From Halalkalibacter akibai JCM 9157 (GTDB lineage: Bacteria > Bacillota > Bacilli > Bacillales > Bacillaceae_D): DNA of 52,383 nt. The notes under the pieces are model-generated. The model had not been told where the DNA came from. It made no database searches and saw only the letters and a program-made list of their open reading frames with translations. Numbering within the stretch: the first letter of the stretch is position 1; each line of letters starts with the position of its first letter. The translations under genes were made by a program, and so were the position numbers. The DNA lies in the NCBI RefSeq assembly GCF_000513135.1, contig NZ_BAUV01000031.1, forward strand, positions 1 to 52,383, in the 5' to 3' direction. Shown one piece after another: positions 43,267-52,382 of this stretch.

Positions 43267-44568
43267 TTACCGATATTCCGGTAAATAATCACCGTGAGCC
43301 TTAATAAGCTCATCACATAAAGCAATAATATCGTCCATAGACAATTCTGAATTGGTATGTGGATCAAGTAAAGCAGCTTGATAAATGTGTTCCTTTTTCA
43401 ATGTGACGGCCGCTTCAATAGTTAGAAGTTGAGTGTTAATATTCGTACGATTTAACGCCGCTAATTGTTCAGGTATTTCCCCAACATAGCATGGAATAAT
43501 ACCATTTCGATCAACAACACATGGAACTTCAACACAAGCGTTTGTAGGTAGATTAGAAATTAAGCCACCTGTGTTTAACACATTACCACCGAATTTAAAG
43601 GGCTTATTCGTTTCCATCGCCTCAATAATTTGAGAACCATATTCATGTGTACGTTCGTGAGTTAACTGAGCGTTGTTGACAATTTCCTCGCGCATTTCTT
43701 CCCAACCTTTAATTTGGTTGATACAACGACGTGGGTATTCATCTAAAGGAATATTAAAGCGATCAATTAACTCTGGATATCTGTTTTTTATAAAGTAAGG
43801 ATGATATTCTGCATTATGCTCGGAAGATTCCGTGACGTAATAACCGAATTTGTCCATCAGCTCAAAGCGGACCATGTCATCATGTTTTGTCTTTTGTTTT
43901 TCCTTCGCTCGTCTCTTAATTTCAGGGTAAAGATCTTTCCCATCCTTTTTCACTTCTAGTAGCCACGCCATATGATTAATACCGGCAATTCTTTCCTCAA
44001 CACCTGTTGGATCCATATCTAGTGCTTTAAACAAGTGATCTGTACAGATCTGAACACTATGACATAAACCAATCGTCTTTATTTTTGTATGGCGCAGCAT
44101 AGCGCCTGTTAATGCAGCCATTGGATTCGTGTAGTTGAGTAGCCAAGCATCTGGACATACTTCTTCCATATCGCGGGCGAATTCAAACATCACTGGAATC
44201 GTTCTTAAACTACGGAAGATCCCTCCAATTCCAACTGTATCGGCAATGGTTTGACGCAATCCATACTTTTTAGGAATCTCAAAATCAATAACGGTGCTAG
44301 GTTCATAGCCCCCGATTTGTACAGCATTAATGACATACTTTGCCTGTCTTAAAGCTTCTTTCCGATCACTATAAGCTTTCACTTTGATAGACGGATTGTA
44401 TTTTTTAGAGAGATTAATTAACATTTGCTCAGAGTCTTTTAGCCTTTTTTCATCAATATCAAACAAGGCAAATTCAAAGTTTTCTAATGCAGGTACAAAC
44501 ATGCAATCACCTAATACGTTCTTAGCGAATACTGTACTTCCTGCACCGATAAACGTAATTTTTGACAT
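43267..44568 (-). CDS. melA: Alpha-galactosidase, glycoside hydrolase family 4 (MelA)
   Basis: 433-residue GH4 enzyme, which uses NAD+ and Mn2+ and works by an oxidation-elimination mechanism inside the cell on melibiose or raffinose-type sugars. Nucleotide-binding start KITFIGAGSTVFAKNVLGD, LLNYTNPMA, metal Cys in GLCHSVQ near residue 174 and metal His in GINHMAW near residue 202. Overall pattern and length fit Bacillus MelA. Shine-Dalgarno GGGAGGC. Divergent from an AraC-type regulator. No sugar transporter lies nearby. Confidence 0.9.
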   Translation of the reverse strand: MSKITFIGAGSTVFAKNVLGDCMFVPALENFEFALFDIDEKRLKDSEQMLINLSKKYNPSIKVKAYSDRKEALRQAKYVINAVQIGGYEPSTVIDFEIPKKYGLRQTIADTVGIGGIFRSLRTIPVMFEFARDMEEVCPDAWLLNYTNPMAALTGAMLRHTKIKTIGLCHSVQICTDHLFKALDMDPTGVEERIAGINHMAWLLEVKKDGKDLYPEIKRRAKEKQKTKHDDMVRFELMDKFGYYVTESSEHNAEYHPYFIKNRYPELIDRFNIPLDEYPRRCINQIKGWEEMREEIVNNAQLTHERTHEYGSQIIEAMETNKPFKFGGNVLNTGGLISNLPTNACVEVPCVVDRNGIIPCYVGEIPEQLAALNRTNINTQLLTIEAAVTLKKEHIYQAALLDPHTNSELSMDDIIALCDELIKAHGDYLPEYR

Positions 44569-44670
44569 GGAATAGCCTCCCGTTGGTAAAATATTGTTAG
44601 ATATAATACTATGATAAAGCGGTTACTTTAATTGAACAATGGTAATATGGTGTGAATGGAGGGTAATATA
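44569..44670. promoter_or_regulatory. Divergent melA / AraC control region
   Basis: AT-rich 102-bp interval with TATAAT at 44602-44607. ATAAAGCGGTTACT at 44614-44627 is an imperfect (three mismatches) match to the CcpA cre consensus. The AraC regulator's own site is presumably here. Confidence 0.4.
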
Positions 44671-45561
44671 TTGCGCTCAGATAAAGAGAACATAATCTAT
44701 GAAACAATTGCATTCCGAACACAGGAGCAAGCGATAGAAACATTAGTTGATGTATATGCAACTGGGAGAGAAAGAACAAGTTCAACATCTTACCGCTGGG
44801 ATGGAATGCGACGAGAAAAAGAAGAAAATTTTGTTTTTCAGTATACGTTGCAGGGGGAAGGATCCATTGATATAAAAGGAAATACATATTCATTACTACC
44901 AGGCCAAGCATTTATGGTTCAAGTACCAGATGAGCATTGCTATTACCTTCCTGAAACAAGTGAAGGCTGGGAGTTTATCTTTCTCACTTTAAGAGGACAG
45001 GCCGCTTCTACTTGTTGGGAAAAAATAACGAGTCAATTTGGACACATTCTTCAAATTCCTCTTAATTCTAACTTGATTCAACTCGTCATGAACATTTATC
45101 AACAGGCATGTGATGAAGATTTAATCGATCAATACTATGCATCGTCTCAAGCCTATGCGTTTATTATGGAATGCTACAGATATAGTAAACAATTAAGATC
45201 GAGCGGGCATTTACCAGATAGTGTGCTTCGCGCTGTTCATTATATTGAAATGTATTATCAGCTACCCCTAACAATTGAGGATATTGCTAATTCAGCTAAT
45301 CTATCTAAATACTATATCATTAGACTTTTTCGTGAAACGCTAAATATGACACCTATTCAATACTTACAGAAAATACGACTACAACAAGCCATTCATCTTC
45401 TGAGAAATTCTGATTTAACGATTAAAGATATTGCAGGAAAAACTGGCTACTCCAACGATAACTACTTTAATAAAGTTTTTCGGAAGGTCATCGGAATTTC
45501 TCCAGGTGATTTTCGCAAACGTAAACACTCAATTCCGTTTGACCGCTTAGTCATTCAGTAA
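44671..45561 (+). CDS. AraC-family transcriptional regulator
   Basis: 296-residue regulator. An N-terminal cupin-like sugar-sensing domain (FQYTLQGEGSIDIKGNTYSL, LLPGQAFMVQVPDEHCYY) is followed by a C-terminal pair of HTH motifs: LTIEDIANSANLSKYYIIRLF and IKDIAGKTGYSNDNYFNKVF. I chose the TTG at 44671 because TGGAGGG sits 7 bases upstream; the ATG at 44656 has no Shine-Dalgarno. Divergent from melA, so probably its activator. Confidence 0.9.
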   Translation: MRSDKENIIYETIAFRTQEQAIETLVDVYATGRERTSSTSYRWDGMRREKEENFVFQYTLQGEGSIDIKGNTYSLLPGQAFMVQVPDEHCYYLPETSEGWEFIFLTLRGQAASTCWEKITSQFGHILQIPLNSNLIQLVMNIYQQACDEDLIDQYYASSQAYAFIMECYRYSKQLRSSGHLPDSVLRAVHYIEMYYQLPLTIEDIANSANLSKYYIIRLFRETLNMTPIQYLQKIRLQQAIHLLRNSDLTIKDIAGKTGYSNDNYFNKVFRKVIGISPGDFRKRKHSIPFDRLVIQ

Positions 45562-45639
45562 GGTTCACTAGCGATTTCGACTAATCGTTTGGTTGTGGTA
45601 CAATAACTACCAGTATACGAATAAAGGACGGACCAACTC

Positions 45640-47011
45640 ATGAAACAGCAATTACCTGTAAAAAAGAATGATCAACTTCAAGTAACGATCGAGGATCTGA
45701 CCCATGAAGCGCTGGAGTCGCCAAGGTGAATGGTTACACTCTTTTTGTTCCGAAGGCGTTACCGGGTGAAATAGTCGATATAAAAGTAACAAAAACAAAT
45801 AAAGCTTTGGTTTCGCACGTTTAATGGAAATAAAAGAAGCGAGCGAGCATCGCGCGGAACCTCCATGCCCAATTTACCATCAGTGTGGTGGTTGTCAGAT
45901 TCAGCATCTTAGTTACGAGGCTCAGCTTCTGACAAAACAAAAACAAGTCAAAGACGTGTTAGAAAGAATCGGTGGCTTAAAAGATGTGGTTGTCCATCCT
46001 ACTCTAGGAATGGAAGAACCATGGCGTTACCGCAATAAAGCTCAAGTTCCAGTTGGTGAAGAGGGCGGGTTAATCATAGCGGGCTTTTATCAAGAAAGAA
46101 GTCATCGCATTATTGATATGGACGAGTGTCTCATTCAACACGAAGAAAACGATCAAATCATTCGAGTCGTCAAAAAAATTGCTAATAAATATGGAATCAG
46201 AGGCTATGATGAAGAAAAGCACCGCGGTACGTTAAGACATGTTGTTGCCCGAAAAGGAAAAGTAACGAACGAAGTCATGGTTGTGTTCGTTACACGTGGG
46301 AAAGAATTACCGAATAAAAAAGCGATAATCGAAGAAATCATCGCAGAGGTACCAAATGTAAAATCAATTGTGCAAAACATTAACACAAAAAGAACCAATG
46401 TCATTTTTGGGGACGAGACAACCGTGCTTTGGGGTGATGAGTACATTCACGATTATATTGGTGAGATTAAGTTCGCCATTTCCGCACGCTCATTCTATCA
46501 AGTGAATCCGGAACAAACAAAAGTGCTTTATGATAAAGCATTAGATTACGCCAATTTAACAGGAAACGAATCTGTTATTGATGCTTATTGCGGAATTGGT
46601 ACAATCTCGTTATTTTTAGCTCAACGAGCAAAGCATGTATACGGAGTGGAAATTGTTCCAGATGCAATTGCAGATGCCAAACGAAATGCTGAGTTAAATG
46701 GGTTTACCAACGTTGATTTCGCGGTAGGAGAAGCAGAAAAGGTCATGCCTTGGTGGTATGCACAAGGAATACGCGCTGATGTGATCGTAGTCGATCCTCC
46801 ACGAAAAGGCTGTGATGAGGAATTATTAGAAACGATTGTTTCGATGAAACCAAAACGAGTCGTTTATGTGTCATGTAACCCAGCAACATTAGCTCGGGAT
46901 TTAAAGTTTCTAGAAGCTGGTGGATATAAGACGAAGGAAGTACAGCCGGTGGATATGTTTCCGCATTCGACGCATATAGAAAATGTTGCGGTACTTGAAT
47001 TAAAGAACTAA
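45640..47011 (+). CDS. rlmCD: 23S rRNA (uracil-5-)-methyltransferase RlmCD, two frame slips
   Basis: SAM-dependent methyltransferase that in Bacillus makes m5U747 and m5U1939. The start [20 protein letters not shown] belongs to the TRAM domain, but the frame breaks at GAAGCGCTGG (near 45709) and again at AAAGCTTTGG (near 45804). One added G at each place restores [14 protein letters not shown] and [16 protein letters not shown], giving 457 residues. Fe-S Cys cluster [14 protein letters not shown] motif [25 protein letters not shown] and catalytic Cys in [14 protein letters not shown] are intact. Both losses are GG to G. Confidence 0.92.
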
Positions 47012-47013
47012 GT

Positions 47014-47047
47014 AAAATGAGCCTATTTTAGGCTCATTTTTTATTTT
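47014..47047 (+). terminator. Terminator after rlmCD
   Basis: AAAATGAGCC and GGCTCATTTT form a perfect 10-bp stem with loop TATTTTA and a T-run. Confidence 0.93.
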
Positions 47048-47282
47048 TATAAAATATATCTAACAAAACGTTAATTTTTATAGTTGTTATAGAAGTTTAA
47101 TTGATAGATTAAGAAAATGGAATTCCGAAAAAAGTAAAATGAGTTGGTTACATAAAAGAGACGATTACGTTCAAAGTGATTGTCTTTTTACGTCTGTAGT
47201 CCTTAAGGAAAAGATAGTGATGTTTTGGAACAAAAAGTGGATATGATAGTGTAAAAAAAGATAATCGGGAAAGGATGCTAAA

Positions 47283-48101
47283 ATGAAAAATCTGTTTACA
47301 ATAGGAGAAATGGCTAAACTTCATAATATGACGATGAAAACACTGAGATATTATGATGAAATTGGAATACTAAAACCAATTCAAATTGATGAAAGTAATG
47401 GATATAGGTATTATTCAACAGAACAGTTTGAGCAATTAAATACAATTCAGTATTTAAAAAAATTAGGTTTTTCTTTAAAGGAAATTAAGGATCACCTTGA
47501 TCATAGGGATATTGATGGTTTCTTAGAATTATTAGAGAAGCAAAAAAAATTAACAGAGCAAAAAATAAAGGAACTCGAGCAGGTGAACCGTAGATTTCAA
47601 AACCGTATCCGTGATATAACAATAGCTCGAGAAATTATGGAAGTTGGAGTGGTGAAATTAGTTGAAAAAAATGAGAGGAAGGTACTGAGATTGATGGGGG
47701 AAATGGGTTCAGATCCCGAAATAGAGATTTCATTGAGGCAATTAGAGAATATGGCGAATGTAAATTCTTCCATTTTTATTGGTGGTGTTGGGCTGACAAT
47801 AGATATAAAGAATATTAGAGAAAAAAAGTTTCATGAATATAACTCTATTTTCATCTTAACGGAGGAAGATGATATTGAGAGCCCTTTAATTACAAATTTT
47901 CAAAAAGGAAAATATGCAAGTATTTACTATCGGGGAGACCACAGCGAATCGTCTCGATATTACAATGTGCTACTAGATTACATCAACAAAAATGGTCTTC
48001 AAATTATGGGAGATTCTATTGAAAGAATGATCATTGACCATTACATATCAAAAAACAAAGAAGATCACCTGACAGAAATACAAATTCAAGTTGCCTATTG
48101 A
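47283..48101 (+). CDS. MerR-family regulator with GyrI-like effector domain
   Basis: 272 residues. N-terminal MerR winged HTH (FTIGEMAKLHNMTMKTLRYYD, then YRYYSTEQFEQLNTI), a dimerising coiled coil at about residues 80-125 (LLEKQKKLTEQKIKELEQ), and a C-terminal GyrI-like ligand-binding domain. This is the BmrR/BltR layout of multidrug-sensing activators. The next gene is an MFS exporter, so it probably activates that gene on drug binding. Shine-Dalgarno GAAAGGA. Confidence 0.9.
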   Translation: MKNLFTIGEMAKLHNMTMKTLRYYDEIGILKPIQIDESNGYRYYSTEQFEQLNTIQYLKKLGFSLKEIKDHLDHRDIDGFLELLEKQKKLTEQKIKELEQVNRRFQNRIRDITIAREIMEVGVVKLVEKNERKVLRLMGEMGSDPEIEISLRQLENMANVNSSIFIGGVGLTIDIKNIREKKFHEYNSIFILTEEDDIESPLITNFQKGKYASIYYRGDHSESSRYYNVLLDYINKNGLQIMGDSIERMIIDHYISKNKEDHLTEIQIQVAY

Positions 48102-48128
48102 CCTTCCCCTAAGGGGAAGGTTTATTAT
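48101..48128 (+). terminator. Hairpin between merR-type and MFS genes
   Basis: ACCTTCCCC and GGGGAAGGT form a 9-bp stem around TAA, then TTATTATTT. Starts at the last base of the MerR stop codon. Confidence 0.75.
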
Positions 48129-48194
48129 TTGTCTTGCTGCTTGAAAAAACCTCGATAGATTTTGGACTAGACAATCAAATAAAGGAGGATGGAA

Positions 48195-49409
48195 ATGACT
48201 AAGATGAGTCATAAAGTTTGGTCACTGTCATTTATTTTCGTATTGGTTTCTAATGCTTTAGTCTTTATGATTTTTGAAATGCTTTTACCAACCCTGCCTT
48301 TATTCATCACGACCTTAGGTGGAGGAGCAAGTCAGGTTGGTTTAGTAACAGGGATTTTTATGTTATCGGCTATTTTTATCCGTCCGTTTGCGGGTATTCT
48401 TGCAATGAAGGTTGATAAAAAGCTACTTTTAGTTTTAGGGATTTTCATTATGGCCCTATCTACAGGTGCCTATTACCTCTCTAACCATATCTCAACTTTA
48501 TTACTTATTCGTTTGATTCACGGGGCTGGATTTGGTTTAGTAACAACTTACTTTGCGACACTTGCGGCTGAAATCGTTCCCAGAGATCGTCGTGGTGAGG
48601 GGATTGGTTATTTTGGTGTTGGAGAGACGGTAGCCATCTCGATAGGGCCAATGATTGGAATTATGACGCTAGAATTATATGACTTTCAACGATTATTCTT
48701 TGGGGGAATGGCCGTTCTTTTCTTAGCTGCTATTATGGCTATTTTCATCAAAAGAGCACCTATTGGTAAAGATTTAGATAAACAAGTAAGTGGGCAATTT
48801 AAGCTCTTGGAGAAACGAGTCCTTTTTCCGGCAGTACTTATCTTATTAATTGGAATTGCAGCAGGAGGGATTATGTCTTTCTTTTCTCTGTACGCGTTAG
48901 AAAAAGATTTTACTCAAGTAGGATTATTTTTCTTATTAATAGCTGCGGCAAGTTTTATGATTCGATTAATATCAGGGAAAATGTTTGATGTGTATGGGCC
49001 AGCCATTATTCTCATACCGGGATCGATTCTGTCGATTACAGGTTTGATTATCCTATATGTAGCAGTCAGTGATAGCATGTTTTTAATAGCAGCTATCTTT
49101 TATGGATTGGGTTTTGGTGCTATTTTCCCAGCTATTCAAACATGGTGTCTGAACTTAGTGGAGGAACATGAACATGAGGATGCAATGGCTTCATTTTTCA
49201 ACTTTTTTGATTTAGGTATTGGAGGAGGTTCCTTTATCCTTGGACTAGTTGCTACAGTTACATCTTATCAAGTAGTATATCTGGTTGCATCCATTATGTA
49301 TGGTGTGGTTCTGATAATTTATCTTGTTTACTTTGTTATAAAAAGACAATTAGCTAAACACAGCGAAAAAAATGGAGAAGTGAAAAATCAGCAATCCAGT
49401 AGTCTTTGA
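48195..49409 (+). CDS. MFS multidrug-type exporter
   Basis: 404-residue major facilitator protein with about 12 hydrophobic helices. The cytoplasmic loop motif A is partly degenerate (RPFAGILAMKVDKK); motif C-like GVGETVAISIGPMIG is in helix 5, typical of drug/H+ antiporters. The charged tail is KRQLAKHSEKNGEVKNQQ. The ATG at 48195 is 6 bases after AAAGGAGG; the ATG at 48189 overlaps it. Linked to a BmrR-type regulator, which supports drug efflux; the substrate is unknown. Confidence 0.9.
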   Translation: MTKMSHKVWSLSFIFVLVSNALVFMIFEMLLPTLPLFITTLGGGASQVGLVTGIFMLSAIFIRPFAGILAMKVDKKLLLVLGIFIMALSTGAYYLSNHISTLLLIRLIHGAGFGLVTTYFATLAAEIVPRDRRGEGIGYFGVGETVAISIGPMIGIMTLELYDFQRLFFGGMAVLFLAAIMAIFIKRAPIGKDLDKQVSGQFKLLEKRVLFPAVLILLIGIAAGGIMSFFSLYALEKDFTQVGLFFLLIAAASFMIRLISGKMFDVYGPAIILIPGSILSITGLIILYVAVSDSMFLIAAIFYGLGFGAIFPAIQTWCLNLVEEHEHEDAMASFFNFFDLGIGGGSFILGLVATVTSYQVVYLVASIMYGVVLIIYLVYFVIKRQLAKHSEKNGEVKNQQSSSL

Positions 49410-49455
49410 TGTTAGAGAGGCTTTTGGTACGTTTGGTGATAGGTTCAATGCAGTC

Positions 49456-49490
49456 AAAAAATAGGTTAGCAATTTCACTTGCTAGCCTAT
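49456..49490 (-). terminator. Terminator of the leftward XRE-cupin gene
   Basis: ATAGGCTAGCAA / TTGCTAACCTAT on the minus strand (12 bp, one G-U) followed by a T-run (AAAAA on the plus strand at 49456-49460). Confidence 0.85.
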
Positions 49491-49523
49491 CGACCTGTAT
49501 GTAAGGAAGCTCAACCACATCCG

Positions 49524-50069
49524 TTATAGTAGATCTTCTAATTTGGTATCTGAATAAATTGCGATTAGGATGACGGATTTTGTATCACCAATATTTTTTA
49601 CACTATGTGGAACACTTGCATTCCAGCTAAAAGAATCACCTTCTTCTGCGATAATAGAGTCTTCCCCTTGTTCAGCTAGGACTTTTCCTTCTAGCACTAA
49701 ATGGCACTCTTCTCCTTCGTGGGCATGAGTCTCATCTTCTCCAATGGCAAAACCTGGTGGGGATTCAACGATCATGATTCGTAACGGGCCTTTTGAGGTT
49801 ATGTGCTCGATTTTTAAATTTTTCAATGAAGAGGTTCTTCTCTCATCTTTACGAACAACACGCATATGCTGCTTTTTCTCTAATAATAAATAAGGTAATG
49901 GTACCTTCAGATACTCGGCAATCGTATTCAGTGTATTAATCGAAGGTGACGTATTATTGTTTTCGATGTTACTTATAAAACCTTTTGATAGGCCTGTACC
50001 CTCACACATTTGCGCGATTGTAATCTTTTTTCTTTTTCTAATTGAGCGAATTTTAGTTCCTATGTCCAA
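49524..50069 (-). CDS. XRE-family regulator with C-terminal cupin domain
   Basis: 181 residues. N-terminal HTH_3: IGTKIRSIRKRKKITIAQMC, then EGTGLSKGFISNIENNNTSP. A C-terminal cupin_2 domain has HAHEGEECHLVLEGK and SFSWNASVPHSVKNIG; the His/Glu residues could bind metal or a small ligand. I favour TTG at 50069 as start because AGAGGTGAT precedes it; an in-frame GTG at 50078 lies in that Shine-Dalgarno. Divergent from doxX-catE and so a candidate regulator of them. Confidence 0.88.
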   Translation of the reverse strand: MDIGTKIRSIRKRKKITIAQMCEGTGLSKGFISNIENNNTSPSINTLNTIAEYLKVPLPYLLLEKKQHMRVVRKDERRTSSLKNLKIEHITSKGPLRIMIVESPPGFAIGEDETHAHEGEECHLVLEGKVLAEQGEDSIIAEEGDSFSWNASVPHSVKNIGDTKSVILIAIYSDTKLEDLL

Positions 50070-50385
50070 CCTAATCACCTCTAAGTGTTTTCATTTAAGA
50101 AACTAATAATAATAGTAGCAAAATCATTGACAGTCTACAAGTCTATTGTTACCATACAAGAAACAATTATTCTTATGACAAAACAATGAGTGTTTTATTT
50201 TTTTGATTATTTGTTTTTAAATATGAATATTTTTTCGGTATTAAGCTACTATTGATCTTCGTTTACATGAAAGATAAACGTCTAGATCCTTTTAAATAGA
50301 GATTGTAAGGAGGATAGATAAAATAAGGTGTTACTAAATAAACTTTTGCATTATAGATTAAATATAAATTTCAGGAGGAACAAAA
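50070..50385. other. Divergent intergenic region, XRE-cupin / doxX
   Basis: 316 bp, strongly AT-rich, no gene seen. A hairpin CGTTTA/TAAACG lies near 50259-50281. AAGGAGGA at about 50307-50314 resembles a Shine-Dalgarno but no frame follows it. The real doxX ribosome site is CAGGAGGAA just before the ATG at 50386. Confidence 0.5.
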
Positions 50386-50793
50386 ATGAAAAACAAACAA
50401 GAAATCGGTGCGTTATTATTAAGAGTAGTTTTAGGAATCATTTTTATTGGACATGGTACCCAAAAATTTCAAGGTGGTATTGAAAACATTGCTGGCTGGT
50501 TTGATAGTATTGGGTTGCCTGGAGTCTTGGCTTATCTAGTAGCGAGTATCGAGTTGGTTGGTGGAATTGTGATATTACTTGGTTTAGCGACTCGAATCGT
50601 AGGAGGACTTTTCGTCATAGTACTATTAGGGGCAATCGTGACAGTTCAACTAGCAGCAGGTTTTATTGGAGGATACGCGTACGATCTTGCATTACTGGCC
50701 ATCTCTGTATACTTACTACTAAATGGAAGTAAATTATATTCTCTAGATAGTTATATAGTAAAACGTAAAGGGGACAGACCTTTCTGGTTGTAA
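50386..50793 (+). CDS. DoxX-family membrane protein (CatD-like)
   Basis: 135 residues with four hydrophobic helices. Family start LLLRVVLGIIFIGHGTQKF, then GLPGVLAYLVASIELVGGIVILLGLATR. DoxX proteins are linked to quinone and thiol stress. In B. subtilis a DoxX protein (CatD) is encoded directly before catechol dioxygenase CatE, the same arrangement as here. Confidence 0.9.
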   Translation: MKNKQEIGALLLRVVLGIIFIGHGTQKFQGGIENIAGWFDSIGLPGVLAYLVASIELVGGIVILLGLATRIVGGLFVIVLLGAIVTVQLAAGFIGGYAYDLALLAISVYLLLNGSKLYSLDSYIVKRKGDRPFWL

Positions 50794-50895
50794 TAAATGA
50801 AAAATATAAAAAGCATTACGGTAATGTTTATTATTGCTATTGTCATTGCACTAGTTATATTTCAAAAAAAGGAAGGACACAAAGAGGAGATGAAT

Positions 50896-51753
50896 ATGGA
50901 AACTTATACAGGTAACATGGAACCTAGAATTGGATATGTCGAGTTGAAAGTTTCTAACTTAGATCAATCTTTAACCTTTTATAGACAATTAATCGGGTTT
51001 CAAGTATTAGAGCGTGATGATAAAACAGCGAAACTAACTACAGATGGTTTGGTACCGCAACTTCTATTGATAGAAGAAGAAACATATGTTGAAAGACCGC
51101 TTAGAACAACAGGTCTCTACCACTTTGCGATTGTTGTTCCTACTAGACAAGATTTAGCATTGTCCACAATACATTTAATTGAAAATAATTATCCGATACA
51201 AGGGGCTTCTGATCACCAGTATAGTGAGGCAGTTTACCTAGCTGATCCAGATAATAACGGAATTGAAATATATGTAGATAGAGATTCAAATCAGTGGAAA
51301 AGAGACGGAAATGGTGGTTATGTTGGAGCAACCGATGCATTAGATGTCGAGGGTTTATTCGCTGAAATAAAGGATAAGACTTGGACTGGTTTACCAAGAG
51401 GAACAAGAATAGGTCATATGCATCTACAAGTATCAGACATTGAGGAATCAGAGAAATTTTATGTGGAAGCTCTTGGGTTCCAGATTGTTGCCAAAGAAAC
51501 TCATATGCTTTTTGTATCGAAAGATGAATATCACCATCACATAGGAATGAACATTTGGGCAGGAAAAGAGTTACCTGCTCCTCCAAAAAATGCATTAGGC
51601 TTAAAATACTTTACCTTTCATTTGACTGAAGAAGAGTATGATCGTGCAAAGGAGAATCTAGGTCGTTTAGGATTCAATTATAGTGAGGGCCAACAAGAAA
51701 TGTTTGTTGAAGATCCTTCCGGAAATACCATTAAATTTCTAATCAAAAACTAA
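50896..51753 (+). CDS. catE: Catechol 2,3-dioxygenase-type VOC protein (CatE-like)
   Basis: Two tandem vicinal-oxygen-chelate modules: IGYVELKVSNLDQSLTFYRQ near residue 14 and IGHMHLQVSDIEESEKFYVE further on. Candidate metal ligands are the first His of GHMHLQV, His in YHHHIGMN and Glu in EMFVEDPSG. From the ATG at 50896 (GAGGAG 6 bases upstream) the protein is 285 residues, the CatE length. The same frame is open upstream to an ATG at 50797, which would add 33 residues with a hydrophobic helix (SITVMFIIAIVIALVIF). Probably opens the ring of catechol-type compounds, with DoxX. Confidence 0.87.
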   Translation: METYTGNMEPRIGYVELKVSNLDQSLTFYRQLIGFQVLERDDKTAKLTTDGLVPQLLLIEEETYVERPLRTTGLYHFAIVVPTRQDLALSTIHLIENNYPIQGASDHQYSEAVYLADPDNNGIEIYVDRDSNQWKRDGNGGYVGATDALDVEGLFAEIKDKTWTGLPRGTRIGHMHLQVSDIEESEKFYVEALGFQIVAKETHMLFVSKDEYHHHIGMNIWAGKELPAPPKNALGLKYFTFHLTEEEYDRAKENLGRLGFNYSEGQQEMFVEDPSGNTIKFLIKN

Positions 51754-51784
51754 CCTTTTTTAGGAAATAAATTGAATAATAAGC

Positions 51785-51827
51785 AAACCTGTATCACTAA
51801 TTACTATGTAATGAAGATACAGGTTTT
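51785..51827 (+). terminator. Terminator after catE
   Basis: AAACCTGTATC (51785-51795) and GATACAGGTTT (51816-51826) form an 11-bp stem followed by TTTATAT. The 220 bp that follow hold no gene I can support. Confidence 0.8.
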
Positions 51828-52049
51828 ATATGTAAACCATTAATTATGTAAGTTCTATTGTTTCTAGTGTGGATGATGTTGCACTAACAGGTGGCATTAT
51901 ACAGTTGATTAGGTTAGAAAGATCATTAATTTTTGAAAAGTGGAAAGGAAAGCACCTAAAATGGTCACGCTAAGGGGAGATCTAAAAAAACACTAGTAAA
52001 ACAGTCTTACTCATCATCAATAATCTAATTACAAAGGAGTATCAAATAT

Positions 52050-52382
52050 ATGCAAACAACTTATGATTCTAAAGTTCTTTCTATTTTAGAGGATAAAATT
52101 CAGCTAATTGAAACAGATAAAGGAGCAATTTATCTAGTGGGTCCGATACGGCTTCCCGTTAATTTGGATAGAGAAACAGTAGTATTTCAGTGGTATTGTT
52201 GGTTAAACTGTGATGAAGTGACAACAAAGTATGAAAGAATTATTAATAAGCTAGCATCTACAAATTTAGCTGAATTACAGCAGTCAAGTGTTTTAGTATT
52301 TGGAGACTTTGCTAATGCGGAAGAAGCTGTCATTAGAATGCACTCTATTTGTCATTTACTGGTGTACGATTTTTGGATTTGA
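52050..52382 (+). CDS. GTP cyclohydrolase II (RibA)-like protein, start only; frame ends at the window edge
   Basis: 110 residues starting MQTTYDSKVLSILEDKIQLI behind AAAGGAGT. The end AEEAVIRMHSICH matches the RibA segment that precedes the zinc-site motif (HSxCxTGDxFGSxxCDC). Here the frame instead reads HLLVYDFWI and stops one base before the window end. Shifting frame by one base gives a TG-containing continuation but not a clean motif. Either the last 30 bases contain errors, the gene is degenerate, or this is an atypical paralogue; the rest lies outside the window. Confidence 0.55.
   Translation: MQTTYDSKVLSILEDKIQLIETDKGAIYLVGPIRLPVNLDRETVVFQWYCWLNCDEVTTKYERIINKLASTNLAELQQSSVLVFGDFANAEEAVIRMHSICHLLVYDFWI

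Noticed and set aside
44614-44627. CcpA cre site between melA and the AraC gene
   Set aside because: Three mismatches to the 14-base consensus, including both ends; not enough to call it.
51840-51976. Remnant protein frame in the gap after catE
   Set aside because: A short open stretch exists without start, ribosome site or recognisable family.
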